Source: Muribaculaceae bacterium
GTDB lineage: Bacteria; Bacteroidota; Bacteroidia; Bacteroidales; Muribaculaceae
Assembly (NCBI GenBank): GCA_017396945.1
Contig: JAFQKI010000016.1
Span: 16,703 to 80,702, forward strand
Reading direction: 5' to 3'
Length of the DNA stretch: 64,000 nt
Below, piece after piece: positions 1-8,898 of the stretch. Both the position numbers and the translations under genes were made by a program. Below the pieces are notes generated by a model that made no database searches, had not been told where the DNA came from, and saw nothing but the letters and a program-made list of their open reading frames with translations. Positions within the stretch are counted from its first letter, which is position 1. Every line of letters starts with the position of its first letter.

Positions 1-57
1 AATACGAGTTTTGGCCTTAGTAGCGCCTACTGCGGGTTGTAAATTACTTAAATCCAT
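1..57 (-). CDS. rplO: 50S ribosomal protein L15, N-terminal fragment
   Basis: Only the first 19 codons are in the window; the gene continues beyond position 1 on the minus strand. The visible start (MDLSNLQPAVGATKAKTRI) is the usual L15 N-terminus, a protein that binds 23S rRNA late in large-subunit assembly. It starts 15 nt after the L30 stop, as expected in the spc segment (S5-L30-L15, normally followed by secY). Truncation is caused by the window edge, not by mutation. Confidence 0.9.
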   Translation of the reverse strand, partial: MDLSNLQPAVGATKAKTRI

Positions 58-72
58 AGTTGTTACTTATTT

Positions 73-252
73 TTAAGCGTTGGTCACTTCTACCAAATGA
101 CGAACTTTGTTAACCATACCCATCACTGCTGGAGTGTCTTCTTTCACTACCACGTGATTCATTTTTCTCAAGCCAAGCGCATCGAGAGTGCGTTTTTGCA
201 CTGCGGGACACTTAATGCGGCTTTTTACTTGTTTGATTTTAATTTGAGCCAT
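73..252 (-). CDS. rpmD: 50S ribosomal protein L30
   Basis: A 59-residue protein read directly from the minus strand; it begins MAQIKIKQVKSRIKCPAVQK and ends VRHLVEVTNA. Length and the central GLRKMNHVV segment fit bacterial L30, a small large-subunit protein contacting 23S rRNA. It lies 13 nt after rpsE and 15 nt before rplO, the conserved spc order S5-L30-L15. Confidence 0.93.
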   Translation of the reverse strand: MAQIKIKQVKSRIKCPAVQKRTLDALGLRKMNHVVVKEDTPAVMGMVNKVRHLVEVTNA

Positions 253-265
253 TGTAGTAAATGAA

Positions 266-784
266 TTAGCCGTTAAACACTTGTTCTACAGAAATACCGC
301 GGTTTTGAGCAACTGTAGCCGGGCTTCTCATTTCATCAAGAGCAGCGATAGTTGCTTTAACCAAGTTGTGGGGGTTAGAAGAACCCTTAGACTTAGCAAG
401 CACGTCGGTAATACCTACACTTTCAAGAACGGCACGCATCGCACCACCGGCTTTTACCCCGGTACCTTGTGAAGCAGGTTTAAGGATTACGCGAGAGCCA
501 CCGAATTTTGCGATTTGTTCGTGAGGAATAGTACCTTTGTGAACAGGAACCTTGATGAGGTTTTTCTTTGCAGACTCAACGCCTTTGGCGATAGCCGCAG
601 TGACTTCGTTGGCTTTTCCGAGACCCCAACCCACGATGCCGTTTTCGTTACCTACTACAACGATAGCGGCAAAAGTGAATGTGCGTCCACCTTTGGTAAC
701 CTTAGTTACACGGTTAATGGCAACAAGGCGGTCTTTTAACTCTAAGTCGTTAGTTGATTTTACTCTATTATTTCTTTTTGCCAT
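266..784 (-). CDS. rpsE: 30S ribosomal protein S5
   Basis: 172 residues. S5 is a small-subunit protein acting in decoding accuracy and mRNA unwinding. The N-terminal dsRNA-binding-like half contains the [15 protein letters not shown] strand-turn, followed by [10 protein letters not shown]. The C-terminal half contains [18 protein letters not shown], the usual S5 signature. It follows rplR by 6 nt. The N-terminal loop changed in spectinomycin-resistant strains (around VTKGGR) looks like wild type. Confidence 0.97.
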   Translation of the reverse strand: MAKRNNRVKSTNDLELKDRLVAINRVTKVTKGGRTFTFAAIVVVGNENGIVGWGLGKANEVTAAIAKGVESAKKNLIKVPVHKGTIPHEQIAKFGGSRVILKPASQGTGVKAGGAMRAVLESVGITDVLAKSKGSSNPHNLVKATIAALDEMRSPATVAQNRGISVEQVFNG

Positions 785-790
785 AATCTA

Positions 791-1132
791 TTAAAATTTA
801 AGTCCGCCATTACGTGCGGCGTCAGCCAATGATTTTACTCTACCGTGGAAGAGGTAACCATTACGGTCGAAAACCACTTCATTAATGCCGGCTGCGATAG
901 CTTTTTGTGCGATAGCTTCACCAACTTTGGCAGCGATTTCGATTTTGGTTCCACCTTCGATGCCTTTAGACGAGGTAGCACACAAAGTTTTACCTGCCAA
1001 GTCATCAATGAGTTGTACATATATTTGCTTGTTGCTACGGAACACCGTCATGCGAGGACGAGCGGCGGTGCCAGACACTTTACCGCGGATACGTGTCTTG
1101 ATCTTATTTCTTCTTTGTATCTTCGATATCAT
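791..1132 (-). CDS. rplR: 50S ribosomal protein L18
   Basis: 113 residues. L18 binds 5S rRNA together with L5 and helps dock it on the large subunit. The basic N-terminus ([15 protein letters not shown]), the [20 protein letters not shown] strand and the C-terminal [20 protein letters not shown] are the standard L18 blocks. It lies between rplF (16 nt upstream) and rpsE (6 nt downstream) in conserved spc order. Confidence 0.96.
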   Translation of the reverse strand: MISKIQRRNKIKTRIRGKVSGTAARPRMTVFRSNKQIYVQLIDDLAGKTLCATSSKGIEGGTKIEIAAKVGEAIAQKAIAAGINEVVFDRNGYLFHGRVKSLADAARNGGLKF

Positions 1133-1148
1133 AGTGAGTCTATTTTAA

Positions 1149-1703
1149 TTATTTAGCACCTGCCGATTTTCCTGACTTACGACGAATAATTTCGCCAACA
1201 AACTTAATACCTTTACCTTTGTAAGGTTCTGGTTTGCGGAGTGAACGGATTTTAGCGCACACTTGACCGAGCAATTGCTTATCAGCGCTTTCAAGGATGA
1301 TGAGCGGGTTTTTGTTACGTTCGGTCTTAGCTTCTACTTTAACTTCAGCGGGAAGTTTGATATATATCGCGTGAGAGAAACCGAGCGACAACTCAAGTAC
1401 TTGACCTTCGGTTGAAGCACGATAACCTACACCAACCAATTCCATTTCTTTACGATAGCCTGTTGACACGCCAACCACCATGTTGTTGATCAAAGCGCGA
1501 TAAAGACCGTGTTGAGCACGATGTTCGCGATTATCGGTGGGACGAGCGAGTGTGATCACGCCGTCTTCTACTTTCAATTCGAGGTCGGGGTTGATGCTTT
1601 GAGCGAGTTCGCCCTTAGGACCTTTAACAGTAACTACATTATTTTCTACCTTAACAGTAACACCTGCAGGAATCTCAATGGGAGCTTTACCTATTCTTGA
1701 CAT
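1149..1703 (-). CDS. rplF: 50S ribosomal protein L6
   Basis: 184 residues. L6 lies near the factor-binding site of the large subunit and binds 23S rRNA domain VI. The sequence has the two duplicated L6 folds, the N-terminal SRIGKAPIEIPAGVTVKVE, and the diagnostic C-terminal KPEPYKGKGIKF motif. It starts 20 nt after the rpsH stop. Nothing unusual was seen. Confidence 0.97.
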   Translation of the reverse strand: MSRIGKAPIEIPAGVTVKVENNVVTVKGPKGELAQSINPDLELKVEDGVITLARPTDNREHRAQHGLYRALINNMVVGVSTGYRKEMELVGVGYRASTEGQVLELSLGFSHAIYIKLPAEVKVEAKTERNKNPLIILESADKQLLGQVCAKIRSLRKPEPYKGKGIKFVGEIIRRKSGKSAGAK

Positions 1704-1723
1704 AATATATACCTCCTATAAGA

Positions 1724-2122
1724 TTAATAAACATAACATAGTACTTCACCACCGATCTTAAGGTCGCGAGCCTTTTTGTTGGTCATCACACCTTGAGATG
1801 TAGAAAGGATGGCAATACCTAAACCATTTAACACTCTGGGCATATCTTTGTAACCTGTATATTGACGAAGACCTGGACGTGAAACACGTTTAAGGCCTTT
1901 GATCGCGTTGACTTTGTCAACCGGATCATACTTTAAGGCTACTTTGATAGTTCCTGCGGGGGTTTCACCCTCTATAAACTTGTAATTAAGAATATAGCCT
2001 TGTTCAAAAAGAATCTTAGTGATTTCTTTTTTCAAGTTTGAGGCAGGAATCTCAACCACACGATGGTTGGCTTTGATCGCATTCCTCAATCTTGTTAAAT
2101 AATCTGCTATTGGATCTGTCAT
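1724..2122 (-). CDS. rpsH: 30S ribosomal protein S8
   Basis: 132 residues. S8 binds the central domain of 16S rRNA; in enterobacteria it is the translational repressor of the spc operon. It starts MTDPIADYLTRLRNAIKANH and ends with the typical LSTSQGVMTNKKARDLKIGGEVL block. It is separated from rpsN by 84 nt, a larger gap than most in the cluster. An S8-binding regulatory helix was looked for there by eye and could not be confirmed. Confidence 0.97.
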   Translation of the reverse strand: MTDPIADYLTRLRNAIKANHRVVEIPASNLKKEITKILFEQGYILNYKFIEGETPAGTIKVALKYDPVDKVNAIKGLKRVSRPGLRQYTGYKDMPRVLNGLGIAILSTSQGVMTNKKARDLKIGGEVLCYVY

Positions 2123-2206
2123 TTTATTAATTGTTTAAATTGATTCGGATAATCCGAACAATATTTAATACTCTCTGTTTATTATTTTGTGAAGTTGTAG
2201 AGATGA

Positions 2207-2476
2207 TTACCAACTTGCTTTCTTAACTCCGGGGATAAGTCCAGCTGAAGCCATTTCACGGAATTGAATACGTGAGATGCCGAATTGACGCATATAGCCT
2301 TTGGGACGACCGGTGATGCTACAACGGTTGTGGAGGCGAACTGATGATGCGTTTTTCGGAAGGAGTTGAATAGCTTCGTAGTCACCTGCTTCTTTCAACG
2401 CGGCTTTTTTAGCAGCATATTTAGCAACAAGTTTAGCTCTCTTCACTTCACGAGCCTTCATTGATTCTTTAGCCAT
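2207..2476 (-). CDS. rpsN: 30S ribosomal protein S14 (zinc-independent form)
   Basis: 89 residues. S14 is a small-subunit head protein next to S3 and S10. The [20 protein letters not shown] block identifies it. Only one cysteine is present and the CxxC pairs of zinc-ribbon S14 are absent, so this is the long zinc-independent (C-minus) type. It starts 8 nt after the rplE stop. Confidence 0.96.
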   Translation of the reverse strand: MAKESMKAREVKRAKLVAKYAAKKAALKEAGDYEAIQLLPKNASSVRLHNRCSITGRPKGYMRQFGISRIQFREMASAGLIPGVKKASW

Positions 2477-2484
2477 ACGATAAA

Positions 2485-3030
2485 TTATTTAGCGTTTTTG
2501 AAAGGTAAACCGAATTGTTTGAGTAGAGCATAACCTTCTTCGTCAGTATTGGCTGAAGTCACAAAAGTGATGTTCATACCGAGCAATTTGGTAATGTTAT
2601 CAATGTTGATTTCGGGGAAGATGATCTGCTCAGTGATACCGAGAGTATAGTTTCCACGTCCATCAAGCTTGCCTTCGATACCTTTGAAGTCACGGATACG
2701 AGGAAGAGCGATGCGAACGAGACGTTCGAGGAATTCATACATGCGGTCACGACGCAAAGTCACCATAACACCTACGGGCATTTTTTTACGCAACTTGAAG
2801 TTAGAAATATCTTTCTTTGAAAGTGTCGCAACAGCTTTTTGACCGGTGATGGCTGTAAGCTCGTTGATTGCAGTTTCAATGATTTTCTTATCTTGAGTTG
2901 CTTGACCGAGACCTTGGTTAATCACAATTTTTTTCAACTTAGGCACTTGCATAACAGTGCTGTAGTTGAATTCTTTCATAAGAGCGGGAACAATGCGCTC
3001 AATATAGTCTTTTTGAAGTGTTGTGCTCAT
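2485..3030 (-). CDS. rplE: 50S ribosomal protein L5
   Basis: 181 residues. L5 binds 5S rRNA and contacts the P-site tRNA. It has the expected [18 protein letters not shown] start region, the [19 protein letters not shown] block and the C-terminal [16 protein letters not shown]. Its ATG shares one base with the rplX stop codon (TAATG overlap at 3030), so the two are probably translationally coupled. Confidence 0.97.
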   Translation of the reverse strand: MSTTLQKDYIERIVPALMKEFNYSTVMQVPKLKKIVINQGLGQATQDKKIIETAINELTAITGQKAVATLSKKDISNFKLRKKMPVGVMVTLRRDRMYEFLERLVRIALPRIRDFKGIEGKLDGRGNYTLGITEQIIFPEINIDNITKLLGMNITFVTSANTDEEGYALLKQFGLPFKNAK

Positions 3031-3350
3031 TATTTAATCTCCTCTCCTGATTTTTTAGAATAACGAACTGTCTCTCCCTTATCATTCTTACGAGTACCTA
3101 CACGAGTGGGTTTGCCACTTTTAGGATCGATAAGGCTGAGGTTGGAGATGTGCACAGGGGCTTCCATCTTAATGATACCGCCCTGGGGATGTTTTGCGCT
3201 GGGCTTAGTGCTCTTTGACACGAAGTTTACGCCTTCAACAATCGCGCGTTCTTTGCTTACAAGCACTGAAAGCACACGACCTTGCTTACCTTTGTCTTCG
3301 CCAGAGAGAACGTAAACGGTATCGCCCTTTTTGATATGTAACTTACTCAT
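3030..3350 (-). CDS. rplX: 50S ribosomal protein L24
   Basis: 106 residues. L24 is an assembly-initiating large-subunit protein. The KOW motif is visible near the N-terminus ([20 protein letters not shown]), followed by the [12 protein letters not shown] block. It overlaps the rplE start by one base and follows rplN by 21 nt. Confidence 0.96.
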   Translation of the reverse strand: MSKLHIKKGDTVYVLSGEDKGKQGRVLSVLVSKERAIVEGVNFVSKSTKPSAKHPQGGIIKMEAPVHISNLSLIDPKSGKPTRVGTRKNDKGETVRYSKKSGEEIK

Positions 3351-3371
3351 TACTTAATTTGTTTCTTACGA

Positions 3372-3737
3372 TTAAAGTACTTCGGGAGCAAGTGAAACAA
3401 TCTTCATGTTGGTCGCACGCAATTCACGAGCAACGGGACCGAAGATACGCGTACCGCGAAGTTCACCGGCATTATTCAATAACACACATGCGTTGTCGTC
3501 AAAGCGGATATAAGAACCATCAGCACGACGGATTTCTTTCTTAGTGCGCACTACGACAGCTTTCGATACAGTACCTTTCTTTACGTCGGAAGAGGGAATA
3601 ACGTTTTTCACCGTAACAACGATGATGTCACCTACCGAAGCGTAACGACGTCCTGTACCACCTAACACGCGGATGCAAAGTGCTTCTTTAGCTCCGCTAT
3701 TATCTGCAACAGTTAAACGTGATTCAGTCTGTATCAT
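3372..3737 (-). CDS. rplN: 50S ribosomal protein L14
   Basis: 121 residues, the normal L14 length. L14 forms part of the intersubunit bridge region with L19. It starts [20 protein letters not shown], and the block GVVVRT-like region ([20 protein letters not shown]) and the end FGPVARELR are family hallmarks. It lies only 2 nt downstream of rpsQ. Confidence 0.97.
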   Translation of the reverse strand: MIQTESRLTVADNSGAKEALCIRVLGGTGRRYASVGDIIVVTVKNVIPSSDVKKGTVSKAVVVRTKKEIRRADGSYIRFDDNACVLLNNAGELRGTRIFGPVARELRATNMKIVSLAPEVL

Positions 3738-3739
3738 AA

Positions 3740-3997
3740 TTACTTAACTTTTTCGATTATTTCAACTAATCTCCATCTTTTGGTTTTGCTCAAAGGACGA
3801 GTTTCCATGAGCTTTACTGTATCGCCAACGCTACACTCATTCTTTTCATCGTGAGCGTGGTATTTTTTTGTCTTGTTGACAAATTTACCATAGATAGGGT
3901 GTTTTTCCTTCCACTTGATAGTTACAGTGATGGTTTTGTCACCCTTGTTGCTCGATACAACCCCAATACGTTCTTTTCTTAAATTTCTTTTTTCCAT
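3740..3997 (-). CDS. rpsQ: 30S ribosomal protein S17
   Basis: 85 residues. S17 is a primary 16S rRNA-binding protein with an OB fold. The [20 protein letters not shown] strand, the [16 protein letters not shown] segment and the final [15 protein letters not shown] are diagnostic. It is placed between rpmC (9 nt upstream) and rplN (2 nt downstream) in conserved S10 order. Confidence 0.97.
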   Translation of the reverse strand: MEKRNLRKERIGVVSSNKGDKTITVTIKWKEKHPIYGKFVNKTKKYHAHDEKNECSVGDTVKLMETRPLSKTKRWRLVEIIEKVK

Positions 3998-4006
3998 TTC
4001 TTGGGA

Positions 4007-4204
4007 TTATTTATTATTAAGTTCGCGTTGACGCAACTCAGTCTTTACGCGTGCAATCATTTTACGGCTATGTGTAATCTTAGCAGGGCTATCGAGTGGA
4101 GAAACCGCATGATTTACCTTGAGTTGAAGGTAATCTTTTTCCATTTCTGCCAAACGGTCTTTGAGGTCCTGAGTGCTAAGCTCTTTGATTTCTTCTTTCT
4201 TCAT
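4007..4204 (-). CDS. rpmC: 50S ribosomal protein L29
   Basis: 65 residues, two-helix protein at the peptide exit tunnel where SRP and trigger factor dock. The region KEEIKELSTQDLKDRLAEME and the conserved SPLDSPAKITHSRKMIAR are typical of L29. It begins 6 nt after the rplP stop. Confidence 0.95.
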   Translation of the reverse strand: MKKEEIKELSTQDLKDRLAEMEKDYLQLKVNHAVSPLDSPAKITHSRKMIARVKTELRQRELNNK

Positions 4205-4210
4205 AATCTT

Positions 4211-4642
4211 TTACACATTTTGAGTTGGATCATAATCACGGCGCACTACAAACTTGGTAGTAACGGGGAGCTTTTGAGCCGCCAAACGGAGTGCTTCCTT
4301 GGCAACTTCCATCGGAACACCTTCAGCCTCGATGATCATGCGACCCGGGGTGATGGGAGCCACGAAACCTTCGGGGTTACCTTTACCTTTACCCATACGC
4401 ACTTCAGCAGGTTTTTTGGTGATAGGCTTATCTGGGAAAATACGGATCCAAATTTGACCTTGACGTTGCATGTAACGAGTTACCGCGATACGAGCAGCTT
4501 CAATTTGACGACCTGTGATCCATTTAGATTCCAAAGTCTTTATACCAAAAGAACCGAATGCCAACTGATTACCGCGTTGAGCATTGCCCTTCATGCGGCC
4601 TTTCTGTTGTCTGCGAAATTTAGTTTTCTTTGGTTGTAACAT
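4211..4642 (-). CDS. rplP: 50S ribosomal protein L16
   Basis: 143 residues. L16 organises the aminoacyl-tRNA site of the large subunit. The N-terminal [18 protein letters not shown], the [19 protein letters not shown] block and the loop [12 protein letters not shown] are the L16 signatures. It follows rpsC by 20 nt. No truncation or unusual residue was noticed. Confidence 0.97.
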   Translation of the reverse strand: MLQPKKTKFRRQQKGRMKGNAQRGNQLAFGSFGIKTLESKWITGRQIEAARIAVTRYMQRQGQIWIRIFPDKPITKKPAEVRMGKGKGNPEGFVAPITPGRMIIEAEGVPMEVAKEALRLAAQKLPVTTKFVVRRDYDPTQNV

Positions 4643-4662
4643 TGTTGTCTTAATTCAAAAGT

Positions 4663-5394
4663 TTAACGGTTGTTTTTTGATTTACGGAATCCGCCACGAC
4701 GGGGAGCGCCATTGCCAGCACCACGACCTTCTTTAGCGTTAGAAGTGAATGATGGAGCGAGATCGCGTTTTCCGTAAACTTCGCCACGGCAGATCCACAC
4801 TTTTACGCCGATAACACCAACTTTGGTGTGGGCTTCAACAAGTGCGTAATCGATGTCGGCACGAAGTGTGTGGAGAGGAGTACGTCCTTCCTTGAACATT
4901 TCTGAACGAGCCATTTCAGCGCCGTTAAGACGACCACTAATCTGTATTTTAATACCTTCAGCTCCGCTACGCATAGTTGATGCGATAGCCATTTTCACTG
5001 CACGACGATAAGCTATTTTACCCTCGATTTGACGAGCAACGGTGCTAGCCACGATTTGAGCATCGAGCTCGGGACGCTTAACTTCAAAGATATTAATTTG
5101 TACATCTTTGTCGGTGATTTTCTTGAGTTCTTCTTTGAGTTTTTCAACTTCAGAACCACCTTTACCGATAATCAAACCGGGGCGAGATGTGCAAACAGTA
5201 ATAGTGATTAATTTCAATGTACGCTCAATAACGATACGTGATACGCTAGACTTTGCTAAGCGCACATTAAGATACTTGCGAAGTTTAGAATCTTCGAGAA
5301 GAGTATCTCCGTATTTTTTTCCGCCATACCAGTTAGAATCCCAACCTCTGATGACGCCTAAGCGGTTTGCTATCGGATTAACTTTCTGTCCCAT
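4663..5394 (-). CDS. rpsC: 30S ribosomal protein S3
   Basis: 243 residues. S3 lines the mRNA entry tunnel and contributes helicase activity. The KH-type motif is visible in the first half ([20 protein letters not shown]). The C-terminal S3 domain contains [14 protein letters not shown] and [17 protein letters not shown] Gly/Arg-rich basic tail ends the protein. The start lies 3 nt after the rplV stop. Confidence 0.97.
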   Translation of the reverse strand: MGQKVNPIANRLGVIRGWDSNWYGGKKYGDTLLEDSKLRKYLNVRLAKSSVSRIVIERTLKLITITVCTSRPGLIIGKGGSEVEKLKEELKKITDKDVQINIFEVKRPELDAQIVASTVARQIEGKIAYRRAVKMAIASTMRSGAEGIKIQISGRLNGAEMARSEMFKEGRTPLHTLRADIDYALVEAHTKVGVIGVKVWICRGEVYGKRDLAPSFTSNAKEGRGAGNGAPRRGGFRKSKNNR

Positions 5395-5397
5395 ATC

Positions 5398-5808
5398 TTA
5401 TGCTTCTTTTTTATCGTTATTAATTGTATCAACAAACAATGTAACGTGATTTGAACGTTTACGAATTCTATAACCTCTTCCTTGAGGAGCTGTGCGGAGA
5501 CGTTTCAACATAGGAGCACAGTTTACAAAAATTGTGCTAATATAAAGTTCACCGTTTTCAGCTTTTCTTTCATTCTTAGCTTCCCAGTTTGCAATAGCAG
5601 AGCGGAGAAGTTTTTCAACTTTAGCAGCTGCTTCTTTATTGGAAAACTTGAGGATACCCAACGCACGGAAAACTTCTTTACCACGTACCATGTCAGCGAC
5701 GAGGCGCATTTTGCGTGGTGATGAAGGCACGTTGACCAATTTAGCAAATGCTTGGGTCTTGCGGGTTTCCTTCATTAATTCGGCTGATTGTCTTTTTCTT
5801 ACACCCAT
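5398..5808 (-). CDS. rplV: 50S ribosomal protein L22
   Basis: 136 residues. L22 forms part of the exit-tunnel constriction through its extended hairpin. Visible blocks are [19 protein letters not shown] and, at the hairpin, the segment ending [19 protein letters not shown]. The start is preceded by a 49-nt A/T-rich gap after rpsS, in which I see no promoter. Confidence 0.96.
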   Translation of the reverse strand: MGVRKRQSAELMKETRKTQAFAKLVNVPSSPRKMRLVADMVRGKEVFRALGILKFSNKEAAAKVEKLLRSAIANWEAKNERKAENGELYISTIFVNCAPMLKRLRTAPQGRGYRIRKRSNHVTLFVDTINNDKKEA

Positions 5809-5857
5809 TTTATTTAATTTCTTTTTTTATCAAAATTATTTTTTTATTGGGCCCTTA

Positions 5858-6127
5858 TTATTTCTTCTTGTTACCTGCGTGACCACGGAAGGTACGAGTA
5901 GGAGCAAATTCTCCAAGTTTGTGACCAACCATGTTTTCAGTTACGTAAACAGGAATGAATTTGTTACCATTGTGTACAGCAAAAGTGTGTCCTACAAATT
6001 CAGGTGCAATCATTGATGCACGGCTCCAAGTCTTGATTACAGACTTTTTGCCACTTTCTTCCATTGCAGTGACTTTCTTTTCAAGCTTCACGCTGATATA
6101 TGGGCCTTTTTTTAATGAACGACTCAT
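5858..6127 (-). CDS. rpsS: 30S ribosomal protein S19
   Basis: 89 residues. S19 forms the head-top complex with S13 and contacts A-site t[22 protein letters not shown] is the standard start; the [21 protein letters not shown] and [15 protein letters not shown] blocks complete the family. It follows rplB by 20 nt. Confidence 0.97.
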   Translation of the reverse strand: MSRSLKKGPYISVKLEKKVTAMEESGKKSVIKTWSRASMIAPEFVGHTFAVHNGNKFIPVYVTENMVGHKLGEFAPTRTFRGHAGNKKK

Positions 6128-6147
6128 AGTTTCTTAATTAAATCAGA

Positions 6148-6975
6148 TTACTTTTTTCTTCTTTCAATAATGTACTTTGAAGAATGTTTCTTCGGAGCAC
6201 GAGTCTTGAGACCCTTAGCGTAAAGACCCTTACGAGAACGTGGGTGTCCACCTGATGCGCGACCTTCACCACCACCCATTGGGTGATCAACTGGGTTCAT
6301 TACAACACCACGGTTGCGAGGACGACGTCCTAACCAACGAGAACGACCTGCTTTACCTGAACGTTCAAGAGAGTGTTCGCTGTTACCTACAACACCTACT
6401 GTTGCTTTGCAAGCAGCGAGGATTTTACGAGTCTCACCCGAAGGCAATTTAACGATCACATAGTCGCCTTCACGAGAAGTCAACTGAGCGAATGTACCGG
6501 CTGAACGAGCCATAAACGCTCCTTGACCCGGACGCAATTCGATGTTGTGGATCACTGTACCTACAGGAATTTTGCTCATAGGAAGAGCGTTACCTACTTC
6601 AGGAGCCACATCAGGACCGCTAATTACAGTCTGACCTACTTCTAAGCCGTTGGGTGCGATGATATAAGCTTTTGCACCGTCAACGTAGTAAAGGAGTGCA
6701 ATGCGAGCTGAACGGTTGGGGTCATACTCGATTGACTTCACTACTGCGGGAACACCGTCTTTGTTTCTCTTAAAGTCAATGATACGGTATTTGCGTTTGT
6801 GCCCACCACCAAGGTAGCGAGTGGTGAGGTGACCTTCGGCGTTACGACCTCCGGATGCTTTTTTACCGACTGTAAGAGATTTCTCTGGTGTAGAAGCAGT
6901 GATTGTACCTTTAAATACACCAATGATTTTGTGTCTTTGCCCCGGTGTTGTGGGCTTCAATTTTCTTACTGCCAT
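6148..6975 (-). CDS. rplB: 50S ribosomal protein L2
   Basis: 275 residues. L2 is the most conserved large-subunit protein, required for subunit association and peptidyl-transferase-centre assembly. The conserved RNA-binding and C-terminal blocks are present, including [10 protein letters not shown]-like [18 protein letters not shown] and [19 protein letters not shown], which contains the catalytic-region histidine. It begins 7 nt after the rplW stop. Confidence 0.98.
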   Translation of the reverse strand: MAVRKLKPTTPGQRHKIIGVFKGTITASTPEKSLTVGKKASGGRNAEGHLTTRYLGGGHKRKYRIIDFKRNKDGVPAVVKSIEYDPNRSARIALLYYVDGAKAYIIAPNGLEVGQTVISGPDVAPEVGNALPMSKIPVGTVIHNIELRPGQGAFMARSAGTFAQLTSREGDYVIVKLPSGETRKILAACKATVGVVGNSEHSLERSGKAGRSRWLGRRPRNRGVVMNPVDHPMGGGEGRASGGHPRSRKGLYAKGLKTRAPKKHSSKYIIERRKK

Positions 6976-6982
6976 TTCTTAA

Positions 6983-7273
6983 TTATATGTTGCTATAAAA
7001 GTCAATAGTTTCGCCATCGCCGATAGTCACGAATGCTTTCTTGTAGGAATTTGTTTTACCACGAAGAAGACCGCTCTTTGTCCAGCGAGACTTGTTTTTA
7101 CCTCTAACAACAAGAGTATTGACATTAACTACTTTAACTCCGTAAAGTTTCTCAACCAAAGATTTGATTTGATACTTGTTGGCATCGGGAGAAACACGGA
7201 AAGTGTAGCGATTAAGCTTTTCAGTAAGCTTAGTTGCTTTTTCAGTAACGATAGGTTGAATCATTATATCCAT
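6983..7273 (-). CDS. rplW: 50S ribosomal protein L23
   Basis: 96 residues. L23 is the exit-site docking point for trigger factor and SRP. It starts MDIMIQPIVTEKATKLTEKL; the blocks YTFRVSPDANKYQIKSLVEK and YGVKVVNVNTLVVRGK are typical. It follows rplD by 20 nt in conserved S10 order. Confidence 0.96.
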   Translation of the reverse strand: MDIMIQPIVTEKATKLTEKLNRYTFRVSPDANKYQIKSLVEKLYGVKVVNVNTLVVRGKNKSRWTKSGLLRGKTNSYKKAFVTIGDGETIDFYSNI

Positions 7274-7293
7274 TTCTTTTCCTCCTGATGGGT

Positions 7294-7914
7294 TTAAAGT
7301 TTATTAATAACGTCAAGGCTACTTTCCGTAAGGATAATAGCTTTGTTGTTGAGTACTGCATAAGTATTTATGTCCGACGCAGACATTACATTTGCGTTGG
7401 GCACATTTCGAGCAGACAAAAATACATTTTTATTTTGACCTGCTAAAACGAGAAGAACCTTTTTGTCAGATAATTGTAATTTTTTAGTAATATTTACAAA
7501 TTCTTTGGTCTTGGGGGCTTCAAAATTGAAATCCTCAACTACAACAATTTGGTTATCTTGAGCCTTAAACGTCAAAGCCGATTTGCGAGCAAGAGCTTTA
7601 AGTTTTTTGTTAAGTTTGAAGCGATAATCACGGGGACGAGGACCAAACACACGACCACCACCTACCAAAACAGGCGAGTTGATGTCACCGATACGGCTAC
7701 CGCCACCACCTTTTTGCTTGTGGAGCTTGCGGGTAGAACCAGAAACTTCGCTACGCTCTTTTGATTTGTGAGTGCCTTGACGTTGGTTAGCCAAGTATTG
7801 CTTAACATCGAGATATACGGCATGCTCGTTAGCTTCAATTGCAAACACCTCATCGTTCAAAACTGCTTTGCGACCGGTGTCTTCTCCTTTAATGTTATAT
7901 ATTGCGAGTTCCAT
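7294..7914 (-). CDS. rplD: 50S ribosomal protein L4
   Basis: 206 residues. L4 reaches into the exit tunnel opposite L22 and, in enterobacteria, autoregulates the S10 operon. The tunnel loop is seen as [20 protein letters not shown] followed by the [15 protein letters not shown] block. Its ATG overlaps the rplC stop by one base (TAATG at 7914), indicating coupled translation. Confidence 0.97.
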   Translation of the reverse strand: MELAIYNIKGEDTGRKAVLNDEVFAIEANEHAVYLDVKQYLANQRQGTHKSKERSEVSGSTRKLHKQKGGGGSRIGDINSPVLVGGGRVFGPRPRDYRFKLNKKLKALARKSALTFKAQDNQIVVVEDFNFEAPKTKEFVNITKKLQLSDKKVLLVLAGQNKNVFLSARNVPNANVMSASDINTYAVLNNKAIILTESSLDVINKL

Positions 7915-8534
7915 TATTTCTCAATTATTACGATTGAACCTTTACTTCCGGGGATAGATCCCTTAATCATCAATAGATTGTGCTCGGCAATCACCTTCAA
8001 TACTTGGAGGTTTTGCACAGTAACACGTTGGTTGCCGGTCTGACCTGCCATGCGCATTCCTTTGAATACTTTAGCGGGGTAAGAACATGCACCAACAGAA
8101 CCGGGTGCGCGAAGGCGGTTGTGTTGACCGTGAGTTGTTTGACCAACACCACCAAAACCATGACGTTTTACAACACCTTGGAAACCTTTACCCTTTGAAG
8201 TACCTACTACGTCAACGAAGTCAGCTTCGCTGAAAAGGCCATCAACGGTGATAGTGTCACCAAGTTTGTATTCGCCTTCAAATCCTTTGAACTCGGCCAA
8301 GTGTCTCTTGGGTGTTACACCAGCTTTTTTGAAGTGACCAGCTTCGGGCTTTGTAGTGTGCTTGTCTTTTTTGTCAACAAAGCCAAGTTGCAAAGCTTCA
8401 TAGCCGTCTTTTTCAAGATTTTTTACTTGAGTAACCACACAAGGACCTACTTCGATAACAGTGCACGGTACATTTTTACCGTCGGCACTGAAAACGGATG
8501 TCATTCCGATTTTTTTTCCTAATAATCCTGGCAT
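7914..8534 (-). CDS. rplC: 50S ribosomal protein L3
   Basis: 206 residues. L3 is one of the two assembly-initiating large-subunit proteins, reaching the peptidyl-transferase centre. Signature blocks are [35 protein letters not shown] and [19 protein letters not shown]. It follows rpsJ by 38 nt and overlaps rplD by one base. Confidence 0.97.
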   Translation of the reverse strand: MPGLLGKKIGMTSVFSADGKNVPCTVIEVGPCVVTQVKNLEKDGYEALQLGFVDKKDKHTTKPEAGHFKKAGVTPKRHLAEFKGFEGEYKLGDTITVDGLFSEADFVDVVGTSKGKGFQGVVKRHGFGGVGQTTHGQHNRLRAPGSVGACSYPAKVFKGMRMAGQTGNQRVTVQNLQVLKVIAEHNLLMIKGSIPGSKGSIVIIEK

Positions 8535-8572
8535 TTCTCTTTAATTTAAAAATAATTGTTTTTTCTTCTTGA

Positions 8573-8878
8573 TTACACCTTGATTTCTACTTCTACACCG
8601 CTGGGAAGTTCGAGCTTCATAAGAGCGTCAACAGTCTTTGCAGTTGAGTTGTAGATGTCAATAAGACGTTTGAATGATGAAAGTTGGAACTGTTCACGTG
8701 ATTTTTTGTTCACGAAAGTTGAACGGTTCACAGTGAAGATACGTTTGTGAGTAGGTAAGGGTATAGGACCGCTTATCACCGCACCTGTAGCCTTCACAGT
8801 CTTAACAATCTTCTCAGCCGACTTGTCCACCAAGTTGTGATCGTAAGATTTTAACTTAATTCTGATTTTTTGGCTCAT
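8573..8878 (-). CDS. rpsJ: 30S ribosomal protein S10
   Basis: 101 residues. S10 belongs to the small-subunit head and is the NusE partner in antitermination. [20 protein letters not shown] at the start and [17 protein letters not shown] are conserved. Here it directly follows fusA (20 nt); tuf is not between them, so the str and S10 segments are joined. A separate promoter was not seen in the gap. Confidence 0.97.
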   Translation of the reverse strand: MSQKIRIKLKSYDHNLVDKSAEKIVKTVKATGAVISGPIPLPTHKRIFTVNRSTFVNKKSREQFQLSSFKRLIDIYNSTAKTVDALMKLELPSGVEVEIKV

Positions 8879-8898
8879 ATTATTTTATGAATAAATTG

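Noticed and set aside
2207-2476. Possible loss of zinc-binding cysteines in S14
   Set aside because: The protein has the length and sequence of the normal zinc-independent S14 class, so this is not a mutation.
4001-4639. 212-residue reading frame opposite rpmC and rplP
   Set aside because: It is the antisense shadow of two certain ribosomal genes.
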